DNA of 64,000 bases from Azolla caroliniana (lineage: Eukaryota; Polypodiophyta): contig JBHGNT010000003.1 of the NCBI GenBank assembly GCA_043228905.1, positions 13,578,001-13,642,000 on the forward strand, written 5' to 3'. The notes beneath the pieces were generated by a model. That model was given only the letters and a program-made list of their open reading frames with translations, did not search any database and was not told the origin of the DNA. This document shows positions 20,613 to 29,086 of this stretch, one piece after another; positions within the stretch are counted from its first letter, which is position 1; the number at the start of each line of letters is the position of its first letter. Position numbers and translations under genes: made by a program.

Positions 20613-22727
20613 ATGGAGGAGCAAATGAGGCTTATGTGTACTATGATGGAACGAGTGATGTGGGAACAAGGGATGATGGCAAGCATCGACAAAGCCGTCG
20701 ACAATATTCTCGCACGAGTAGGAATCTTCCAAGGTATAAATTTAACAAGATTTCTGAAGATTTGTAATGAAGAAATGCTTAAACGCGGTGTCGACGAAGC
20801 TGCAAAAATTAATAGCTTTAGTCGAGTCACTGTGATTGGGCTAGAAGAGAGGATCCAAGAGCTCCAAAGGGAGAATCAGACATGGACAACGTTCGAAAGG
20901 GCATTACTCAATGAATACAACCTCAACGATATGTCAAGGATGACAAGGCGAGCTTTCATGGATTGGGTAGAGTCTAATAAACATTTAAGTGTTTTGGAAG
21001 TATTAAAAGAGTTTTCTGAAAGATTTGAGCAACTAAATGTTAGAGATAGAAATATAATAGTGCCAGATAAAGTCATATTGTTTCTACAAGCTACTAATAT
21101 TAAAGACAGGAAGGACTTGGGAATGCTTTTAGAAGACCAGAATAGTCCAAGTGGACTTACCGAAGATTGGGAGGAGGTGAAAAGGGCGTGCGCCCATTTC
21201 TGCAAAAGAAAGTTATGGTTTATGGAGTTGCCCGACAGAAACGATGAAGAAACGGGGAACGAGTCGGGAGAAAAGAAAGTAGAAGAATCACTCTTACACG
21301 AATTAGTGAAAGGCATGAAAGACTTGTCGATCAAAGTGACGAAGCTAGAATCGGGACAAAGCTCGACTTCATCAAGGCAGGGAGGTGGAATGGTCCGAAG
21401 GTGTATGTGGTGTTATAGTATCGACCACCAGAAGAAAGATTGTCAAGAGCATAGGGATGCTCTTAATCATAATAAAATCTACTATCAAGATGGCAAGATT
21501 CACTCAACTGAGACTCGACAACCACTTCAACTCAACTTCGGGCGAGGAGGAATGAAAAGGCTAATGGAAGATGCCGAGAGAGAAACGACTCAAGCGATAC
21601 AATCCGTGGCAACCTTAGGATTGCATGTAGAAGACTCATATGGTGGATCTGGCTTTTGGCAAGATGTGATGGATTATGCAAGAAAAGGGAAGGTTCGAGT
21701 GGATGAATTAAAAAGAGCGGGAGATGAAATACGAAACTTCACTGGATGGAATGATCTAGTAGACGCGCTATCAGCATTCGCCCAAGTGAGTGCACAAGAT
21801 GTGCTAGTGGAAGAGAAGCGGAAGAGAGCTGAGGAAGCTGATCCGACAAAGAGACATGAGACACGAGAACAAAAGAGAAGGGAGATGGAAAAGGGTGCTA
21901 TTGAGCTGAAGGAAGCTGATAAAGTAAAAGGAAAGACAGGCCCATCTTTCAAGCTTGCCTCAGACATAGAAACAACAACGGATATAAAAAAGGTACTAGA
22001 AACAAGAATATTAAATAGTAAGGTAGAATTTACTTTAAGAGAAGTGTTGGGTATAGCAAAGAAAGAATTTCATGAAGTTATCATAGATATTATTAGAAGG
22101 AAGAGACAGGTGACGGAGGAAATTACGGGAGGGTGTGCAGCAACACTCCAAGATTTGTATAGTGGCACCATCAATGCTGCAAGTGTAAAAAACCAGAATG
22201 ATGTTGGCGTCCATGAAGGGGATAGGAGTCACTATACAAGGGACCATTGGGCTCGAGCAACAACGGAGGCACCTGCAAAAATTGGGGAGCAGCAAATTCC
22301 ATGTATTGCTTTGATCGATCATGGATCAGAGATTAACATGATGTCATCGGAATTTTACGCTCGAGGACGATGGCCGATCGACAAGAATCATGGGTGGAAA
22401 ATAAGAGCTGCCACAGAAACTACGGAGGATCTATTCGGAGCATGTCCTAGTGTGAAGGTAACAATTGGTGATGTCTCGGTGAATCAAAATTTCTTTGTGC
22501 AGGATCGATCAACCTACCCCGTCATCCTTGGCCAGCCCTACATCACCGCAGTGAGGATGGAAACAAAGGTTATTGATGATGGTTCGGCTTTCGCGAGAAT
22601 CAAGAGTCAAGATGGAAGAAAGACTGTCCAATTCTTAACCGTGAGGCCCAACCATGAAAGAAACAAAGAATGCTTGAGGGAACATCCAATTCAAGAGATG
22701 GATGAAGAGATTTCCCAGGATTTTTAG
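20613..22727 (+). CDS. Gypsy-C gag-protease polyprotein (704 aa, intact)
   Basis: The first ATG after the primer-binding site opens an uninterrupted frame. Residues 1-240 are a helical capsid-like region (FSRVTVIGLEERIQELQ, PDKVILFLQATNIKDRKDLG), similar in layout to Gypsy-A and E. A CCHC knuckle CMWCYSIDHQKKDC lies near residue 267. A charged linker (320-520) follows. A retropepsin-like domain has IDHGSEINMMS near residue 568 and VILGQPYI near 639. The catalytic motif is Asp-His-Gly, where Ser or Thr is normal; the same residue in Gypsy-A argues it is a family trait. It ends at DF-stop on a shifty sequence leading into pol. It packages element RNA and matures the polyprotein. Confidence 0.9.
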   Translation: MEEQMRLMCTMMERVMWEQGMMASIDKAVDNILARVGIFQGINLTRFLKICNEEMLKRGVDEAAKINSFSRVTVIGLEERIQELQRENQTWTTFERALLNEYNLNDMSRMTRRAFMDWVESNKHLSVLEVLKEFSERFEQLNVRDRNIIVPDKVILFLQATNIKDRKDLGMLLEDQNSPSGLTEDWEEVKRACAHFCKRKLWFMELPDRNDEETGNESGEKKVEESLLHELVKGMKDLSIKVTKLESGQSSTSSRQGGGMVRRCMWCYSIDHQKKDCQEHRDALNHNKIYYQDGKIHSTETRQPLQLNFGRGGMKRLMEDAERETTQAIQSVATLGLHVEDSYGGSGFWQDVMDYARKGKVRVDELKRAGDEIRNFTGWNDLVDALSAFAQVSAQDVLVEEKRKRAEEADPTKRHETREQKRREMEKGAIELKEADKVKGKTGPSFKLASDIETTTDIKKVLETRILNSKVEFTLREVLGIAKKEFHEVIIDIIRRKRQVTEEITGGCAATLQDLYSGTINAASVKNQNDVGVHEGDRSHYTRDHWARATTEAPAKIGEQQIPCIALIDHGSEINMMSSEFYARGRWPIDKNHGWKIRAATETTEDLFGACPSVKVTIGDVSVNQNFFVQDRSTYPVILGQPYITAVRMETKVIDDGSAFARIKSQDGRKTVQFLTVRPNHERNKECLREHPIQEMDEEISQDF

Positions 22728-22780
22728 ATAGGGCTTTTACAGGTAGGGGCTGTGATAGCCCGAGCATAAAAGAAAACCCC
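22719..22780 (+). promoter_or_regulatory. Gypsy-C putative -1 frameshift signal
   Basis: GATTTTTAG lies at 22719-22727. GGGGCT (22746-22751) can pair with AGCCC (22757-22761) around GTGAT, and a CCCC tract at 22777-22780 could pair alternatively with GGGG. The pol frame is open from before the slip site to 24457. That is what a -1 frameshift requires. Confidence 0.7.
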
Positions 22781-25700
22781 ATAAATAATAATGTAAATAA
22801 AGATATTCCTTGTACAATCTCATCTAATGATGCTACTTTTATACTAAAAGTAAATAATAATAAAATACAAAATGTTTTCGAGTACTTTAAGTGTTCTGGA
22901 TTAATAGATGATGATGAAGAAATTCAGGATATGTTTGAAGAATTAAGTTTTGAAGATACAATAACTCATTTGGAAGCAATGGAAGAAGACAACGAAATCC
23001 AAGTTCCTGTCCATTCAATCAAGATGTATGAGGTCATTGAAGAAGTTGCTCGAAAGGATCATGAAGCACATGTACTAACAAAGTACAAGTTAGTGGAGAA
23101 GAAGGTTCGTCCTATTGCTGCTCCACTTCCAGGGGATAGTGAAAAGGCAATCAAAGAAGCAGCCACAGAGCCAATGATCAGAGACCCACGAAAGGTAGGA
23201 CATGTGTTTACTCCGGAAACAATACAAGGGATGAAAATAGGAGGGGGTGACTTCTTATTACCCGCTGAAGAAAAGCAGTTCAGGGAGATGTTAAAAAGGC
23301 ATGGAAAGGCGTTCGCATTCCAACCGGAGGAAATAGGGTGTGTGGATCCAGAAATTGTGGAGCCCATGGTTATATTCACTATCCCTCATATTCCATGGAA
23401 CTTTAAGCCAATACCCATGCCTAGGGCTAGAATCCCTCAACTATTAGAACTTTTGAAAGAAAAGATAAGGATGGGTATCTTGGAACCATCGAACGCTCCT
23501 TACTCGAGTCGATGGTTCACTGTGTTAAAGAAAGATGGGCGACTCCGATTTATCCAAGATATGCAACCCGTGAATAAGGTAACAATCCGAAACTCGGGAG
23601 TAGGGCCAATTGTGGATGAGTTTGCTGAGATGTTTGCAGGAAGAGCTATATATTCAATGGGAGACCTTTATTCTGGGTATGATCAATTTCAACTTCCTAT
23701 CAAAAGTCGAGATATAACTTCTATCAAGACACCTATAGGGTTAGTACGGATGTGCACCTTGCTGCAAGGAGCGACCAACTCAGTGGCGCATATGATGAAT
23801 GGAATGAACAAGGTACTTCGTGATTTTATTCCTCATATTACAATGCCTTTTCTAGATGATGTTCCAATTAAGGGATGCAAGGAGGAAGAGAAGAACGAGG
23901 AATTGGACGAAAGTGGTTGCCGTCAATTCGTTGTTGATCATATCAAGGATTGTGAGAAGGTGCTATCAAGGATGGAAGAAGTGCATTTGACCTTATCAGG
24001 GGCGAAGTCAATATTTGGGGCAAAAGAGATATTAATAGTTGGTCATATGTGTGGCCCGTATGGGAGAAAGCCATCCCCAACCAAGGTCAATGCAATTCAA
24101 AATATGCAAGAGGAATGTACATCCATCTCAGAAGTACGAAGGTTTCTAGGGGTATGTGTTTTTTACTGTAAATGGATTCCGCATTATGCCCATTTATCTG
24201 AACCTTTACATAGACTCCTAAGAAAAGGAGAGACATTTGAATGGAGTGAAGAGCATTCAAAGGCAATGAAGAAATTGAAGTACTACTTGGCACAAGCTCC
24301 ACCATTAAAGCAACCAGACTACACCCGGCCCATATATCTCACAGTAGACTCTAGTCCCATTGGAATTGGATGGGTGATAAGCCAACAAGATAGGGAAGAA
24401 AGGTATCCAGTCCGATTCGGGGCAAAGGTTCTTAGTGGTCGACAAAGAAAATATGCATAGGTGAAAAGAGAGCTATGGGGGATAGTAACAGCTGTAAAGA
24501 CAGACAGAGATTACTTAATTGGTGCTGAAGTAATAATAGAAACAGATTGTTTGCCTATTTTGGGTATCATAGCTAATTGTGATATTCCAGATCAAGCCAT
24601 GTTAAGATGGTCTATCTATATTAGATCAATCAACCCTGAAGTTCGACATATCTCTGGGAATAGAAATGCAGTAGCAGATATGTTATCAAGAGCAAGGTAT
24701 GAGGAAGAGGAGATTCCAGACTCGGACGATGAGGACAAAGAACAAACAGTCCTTACCACAAGCATTACTCGGGAAGGAGGAATGCAGTTTTTAGAAGAAG
24801 AGTATGAAGAAGAATTCAAGGAAATAGGGAAATACCTACAAACCCCTGACAAGTACAAAGGTTGATCTGGAAAAGAGTTCGCACAGTTTCGCAAGAAAGC
24901 CCATAAGTTCTTCCTACATGAAGGATATCTATGGCGACATCCGAAAACCAAGACTGGAAACCCGCAAAGAGTAATAGGTTCTGAAGGGCAAAGAAAGGAG
25001 ATAATCAGAGAGCTGCATGACAAAGAATGGGCTGGTCATCGAGGAGTGTGGGCCACTTTCTGTAAGATTAAAGAACGATTTTGGTGGCCTCGATACTATG
25101 AGCAAATAAAAAAGTATGTGGAAACTTGTCCCACTTGTCAATATTATTCAAATGTAAAATTTGGTGATGAATTACACCCAACATACTCACCGGGGGTGCA
25201 TTACAAGTGGATGATAGATTTGGTAACAATGCCACTTGGAGTAGGACAAAAGAGATACTTGCTTCTTGCTAGAGAAGATCTAACAAATCAAGTGGAAGGT
25301 CGTTCATTGCGAACAAAAGGGACATTAGGAGTATGTCAATTCATCTTGGAGGACATTGTTTGTAGATATGGATGTATCGGGAAGATAGTGGCAGATAGGG
25401 GAGAACTCAATTCTGCGAAGCTCAAGATTTTTTCGACAAAATAGGAATTCAGCTTTCTTTGACGACGGCGTACAATCCAGAAGCTTTGGCAAAGGCATGT
25501 AGAGGACGGGTCAGTGATTGGCCAAAAACCTTACCCTATGCACTATGGGCTGATAGGACAACTCACAGCACTGTTACTCGATATATGCCTGCAAAATTAA
25601 TCACAGGACAGAAGCCAATAATGCCAATTGAAGAAAAGATAACTACATGGGCTGTGTTGCCTTGGGAATCGGAAATGAGTAGGGAAGATTTACTTGCGGT

Positions 25701-26139
25701 TCGAATACGACAACTTCAATCAAGGACAGAAGACATAGAAAAAGCAGCTACTAGATTGAAAGAGGCAAGAATCAAGAATAAGGACAGATTTGACAAGATG
25801 AAAAGAATACGACCAAGAAAGGTGCAAGAGGGAGATTGGGTATTAGTATATGATAATAGCCTAGATAATCAATACAGTACTATTCGGAAGTTTGCAAAAG
25901 GATGGTTTGGACCTTATGAAGTTAGGAAAATAACAGATAAAGCCACATATTTCCTCAATGAATTAGATGGGACAGAAATTCGTATCCCAATTGCAGGAAA
26001 AAGGATTAAAATATTTAAAAGGAGGGAGTCATTAGAGCCTGAATTTTATGAAGAAGTAGAAGAACTAAAAGAATCGGAAGAAGTGTTGGATGAACTCTGC
26101 ACAACCAATGTGCAAGTTCAGAGGGGGTGGGTGTCGTGA
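22728..26139 (+). pseudogene. Gypsy-C pol: RT, RNase H, integrase; few lesions
   Basis: The -1 frame is open from the gag stop. A weakly conserved linker leads to TKYKLVEKKVRPIAAPLP near 23080. RT follows (APYSSRWFTVLKK, MGDLYSGYDQFQL, TMPFLDDVPIKG with the DD pair near 23855), then RNase H (LTVDSSPIGIGWVIS, ETDCLPILG). A TAG at 24458-24460 sits at the same codon where Gypsy-A has TAA and Gypsy-D/E have CAG. A TGA at 24863-24865 precedes integrase, which has intact H-H-C-C. Near 25430 a one-base frameshift occurs, and a 42-base in-frame deletion after YNPEA removes the catalytic Glu block present in A, D and E. A GPY/F-like end (WFGPYEVRKI) follows. The stop codon TGA at 26137-26139 lies inside the 3' LTR start. 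Confidence 0.9.
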
Positions 26140-26913
26140 AGAATGTGCTTCACGATATAAAAATGAGCTTAAATGTTGTATTTAATAATATTTGAGAGAC
26201 TTGAACCCACATCCTTATAAATGATGTACAATGTACATACCACTAGGCTAGGCTATTTATTTGTAAAAGTGTGTAATAAATGTGCTTCATGATATAAGAA
26301 TGATTGCGGTTCGAATACGACAACTTCAATCAAGGACAGAAGACATAGAAAAAGCAGCTACTAGATTGAAAGAGGCAAGAATCAAGAATAAGGACAGATT
26401 TGACAAGATGAAAAGAATACGACCAAGAAAGGTGCAAGAGGGAGATTGGGTATTAGTATATGATAATAGCCTAGATAATCAATACAGTACTATTCGGAAG
26501 TTTGCAAAAGGATGGTTTGGACCTTATGAAGTTAGGAAAATAACAGATAAAGCCACATATTTCCTCAATGAATTAGATGGGACAGAAATTCGTATCCCAA
26601 TTGCAGGAAAAAGGATTAAAATATTTAAAAGGAGGGAGTCATTAGAGCCTGAATTTTATGAAGAAGTAGAAGAACTAAAAGAATCGGAAGAAGTGTTGGA
26701 TGAACTCTGCACAACCAATGTGCAAGTTCAGAGGGGGTGGGTGTCGTGAAGAATGTGCTTCACGATATAAAAATGAGCTTAAATGTTGTATTTAATAATA
26801 TTTGAGAGACTTGAACCCACATCCTTATAAATGATGTACAATGTACATACCACTAGGCTAGGCTATTTATTTGTAAAAGTGTGTAATAAATGTGCTTCAT
26901 GATATAAGAATGA
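25694..26913 (+). repeat. 610-bp tandem duplication of the Gypsy-C pol end plus LTR start
   Basis: Bases 25694-26303 are repeated directly at 26304-26913. The unit holds the last about 150 codons of pol and the first 172 bp of the 3' LTR. The duplicated protein part is identical residue for residue. The junction (GAATGA to TTGCGG) shows no homology longer than a base or so. The result is two copies of the pol end and a partial LTR (26132-26303) before the full one. Confidence 0.95.
26708..26741 (+). other. Gypsy-C pre-LTR hairpin and G-rich plus-strand primer tract
   Basis: TGCACA-ACCAA-TGTGCA (26708-26724) can form a 6-bp stem. Seventeen bases later, after AGAGGGGGTGGG, the 3' LTR starts. 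The stem is shared in position, and covaries in sequence, with Gypsy-A, D and E. A duplicate lies 610 bp upstream. Confidence 0.65.
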
Positions 26914-27472
26914 AGCTATATATTGTATTAAGTAAAATTGAGGGACTTGAACCCTCAACCTTGTATACCAAGCACCAAGCATACACCACTAAGCTAGGTT
27001 AGTTATTTTAGAATGCATTTTCATCATTATACTTATCCCATATCTATTTTCATACATAGCCATCATTCATCACATGCAATGCATGTGTGCCAAATGGCGA
27101 TCATGCATTACATGTAACTCATGCATTGCATGCATGCCATGCTCCCATACATTACCATATGCATGGCAACACTTATATAAAGAGGGGAAAATAGGGTAAT
27201 CAATCAAGAGATAGTGAAAAAATAATACAATCAAGTAAAGAAGACTAGCTCATTGGGTGGAGAACCTCTCGTTTCGAAGTTGATGTCGTGGGTTCAAATC
27301 AAGGGTCGATAGAGAATGTGTTTAGTTTGCGATCAAGGATTGTAAAGTTGGTAAAATATTATATTTTTAATATACATCATGTTTATATCATATACTCTTG
27401 TTTCTAGAATCATATTTTGTCTAAATCTTCTTTCTTGAATCATACATTGTCTCTATCTTTTATCTATGCTCG

Positions 27473-27528
<56 letters not shown>

Positions 27529-27664
27529 TACTTGTAACTCTTCGTCTTACTACCCTTAACCATTCTATCATCACCATACAAGCCTTATTAAAAGTTAAGT
27601 TTCTTCAACTCCCCTTAACCTTAGTCCCCGTGACTTCGCCGCACGAACCATAACTACCCTGACA
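26742..27664 (+). repeat. Gypsy-C 3' LTR (923 bp)
   Basis: This is the full-length partner of 19655-20573, ending CCCTGACA. It carries the same tRNA-like segments, CATGCA cluster, TATA box and a longer CA run. It is followed by ACGC, the target duplication. Confidence 0.93.
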
Positions 27665-27987
27665 ACGCGTAAGATATAACAATGAGTACAGAACGGTAAT
27701 CAATGCTGAAAGATGAAAGCAATAAGCTCTATTAATTATCCACTCCTGATTACATTGTAACCGGGCCTTTATATAGGTCTCCGGTGCGAAATACAAAACG
27801 GTGCCAACAGGCACCTTTTCGGGATCGGTCCGGATCCGGATCGGCATACCGATTCCGGTCCGTCCGTCCACATCTTCTCATATATTACTATATATTTTAA
27901 GACTACTAATTACAACAGTTCCCGAATAAACTATTCCTTTCACACTCTGGTTTGGACCTCCTTAAGCCTTCTTGCCAACCGGTAACA
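27665..27987 (-). repeat. Tat-B 5' LTR, outer part
   Basis: It continues the LTR interrupted at 19654, matching 7727-8037, and ends CCGGTAACA. A minus-strand TATATAAAGG lies near 27772. The target duplication GAGCG follows. Confidence 0.93.
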
Positions 27988-28380
27988 GAGCGGAGACCGG
28001 AGGACGTGAGACAGGCGAAGGAAAAGCTACGAGCGGCAAGGGAGCGGAACAAGACCCAGTTCAACCGGACGTGCCGGTTGCGACCAAAGAAGATCGAGGA
28101 AGGCGACTGGGTCTTGGTATACAATAGTAGCCTCGACAATCAGCACAAGGCGGTGCAAAAGTTTGCTAGGAGGTGGTTCGGGCCCTACACGGTGACGAGC
28201 GCGAACGACAATGGCACGTACCACCTCGCGGAACTCGACGGGACACGGTTAGCGGTGCCGGTGGCCGAGAAGCGGATCAAAGCATTCAAGAAGCGGTTCG
28301 AAGACGAGACGGAGCCTGCGAGCGGGAGCAACAACGACGATCAGTTTGGGCCCAGCGGAGAATCGGAGAGCGACGAGTGA
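27988..28380 (+). pseudogene. Gypsy-A pol, C-terminal end of integrase
   Basis: This resumes pol after the Tat-B insertion with no stop. A helical Arg/Lys-rich stretch (VRQAKEKLRAARERNKTQF) leads to a GPY/F-like SH3 module (GDWVLVYNSSLDNQH, RRWFGPYTVTSANDNGTYHL, KRIKAFKKR) and an acidic tail ending at TGA 28378-28380. No chromodomain is present. Gypsy-D at 33630-34025 is almost the same. Confidence 0.9.
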
Positions 28381-28412
28381 AGCCAATTTTTTTCGGTAAC
28401 TGCCCGTCTCTG

Positions 28413-28449
28413 GCGCATGCCGGTGGATGCGCGGTTTGGTGGGGGTGGA
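28413..28449 (+). other. Gypsy-A pre-LTR hairpin and G-rich tract
   Basis: GCGCAT-GCCGGTGG-ATGCGC (28413-28432) is a perfect 6-bp inverted repeat. GGTGGGGGTGGA, the likely plus-strand primer, follows and abuts the LTR at 28450. The stem-to-LTR distance is 17 bases. Confidence 0.65.
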
Positions 28450-29086
28450 TGTTGTGAAGAAAACCGGTCATAGGAGGAATCAGAGAAAAAGGCGCATGAA
28501 CCGGCTCTTACACGGATGGACGTGTGAATTGATATTTTGATATTTTGTACATGATTCATAAATGGATCGGCTGATGTAAATACTAAGCAGTACACATTTA
28601 TTAGGGGGGATTGTGCGAATCTTTGTCAAAAGGGGATAGGGAATAAAGCGATTTGACTAGGGAGAAAGGGGCATCCCTTTTTTTTGCGAACTATTTAAGG
28701 AGGGAGAGAAGAAAGATAAAAGGGGATCGCACGTTGGCGAGGGGGAAGGTCTGCCTCTGCTTCGTGGACAGCCTGTGTGCTTCCAGCAGAGTCTCTCTCT
28801 GTTTTCCTTTCCTCCCTTTGTTTCTTCGAGTCATGTGGCTGTCGTCGGTGTGCGTGAGTAGGACCCCATGTCGGGTCCATCACCGGCTCGCCGGTTGTAA
28901 CCGTCAGAGTTTGCAATCTTTGAATATTGTAATCTACTGTTACTGCAATTAAGTGTGTTGTTGTTTCTCTTTCCTTCCTTCTGTTGCGTGTCTGCAAGAC
29001 TTCTCTCTCTCTCTCTCTCTCGCTCCTTGGTTCAAGGCCCCCGTGGTCCCGCCTCTTTCTACATGCACGCGCGCAACAACGTGACA
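28450..29086 (+). repeat. Gypsy-A 3' LTR (637 bp)
   Basis: It starts TGTTGTGAAG and ends ACGTGACA. It is shorter than the 5' LTR because roughly 70 bp are missing around 28749 and the CT run is shorter. The terminal CG of the 5' LTR has become TG. Confidence 0.9.

Larger units (their letters stand above)
19655..27664 (+). mobile_element. Gypsy-C: nearly complete Ty3/gypsy element inserted in the Tat-B 5' LTR
   Basis: It has LTRs at 19655-20573 and 26742-27664, flanked by 4-bp duplications ACGC (19651-19654 and 27665-27668). Gag-protease is fully open. Pol lies in the -1 frame with a few lesions. A 610-bp tandem duplication near the 3' end adds an extra partial LTR (26132-26303). The LTRs differ at only about eight bases besides a microsatellite, mostly C-to-T/G-to-A, so it is one of the youngest insertions here. 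Confidence 0.93.
7588..27987 (-). mobile_element. Tat-B: Tat-like Ty3/gypsy element with a third ORF, inserted in Gypsy-A
   Basis: Perfect 5-bp target duplications GAGCG flank it (7583-7587 and 27988-27992). On the minus strand the order is 5' LTR (27987-27665 plus 19654-19513), gag, protease, RT-RNase H, integrase, ORF3 and 3' LTR (8037-7588). Tat-B2 (12863-15222) is inserted between RNase H and integrase. Gypsy-C (19655-27664) is inserted in the 5' LTR. Protease DGG and the integrase end NGFRLKPYKG point to the Tat group. No chromodomain is seen. Confidence 0.92.
1614..29086 (+). mobile_element. Gypsy-A: Ty3/gypsy element inserted in Copia-1, split by Tat-B
   Basis: The element has a 5' LTR (1614-2327), a gag-protease ORF, pol in the -1 frame, and a 3' LTR (28450-29086). 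Pol is interrupted at 7587 by Tat-B and resumes at 27988. Flanks are CCGT (1610-1613) and CCTT (29087-29090), a 4-bp target duplication with one mismatch; removing the element restores the Copia-1 RT sequence. The LTR ends are TGTCG and CGACA/TGACA. It belongs to the same lineage as Gypsy-C, D and E. Confidence 0.9.

Noticed and set aside
26282-26749. Separate 155-codon gene after Gypsy-C
   Set aside because: Identical to the end of pol; it is the second unit of the tandem duplication.
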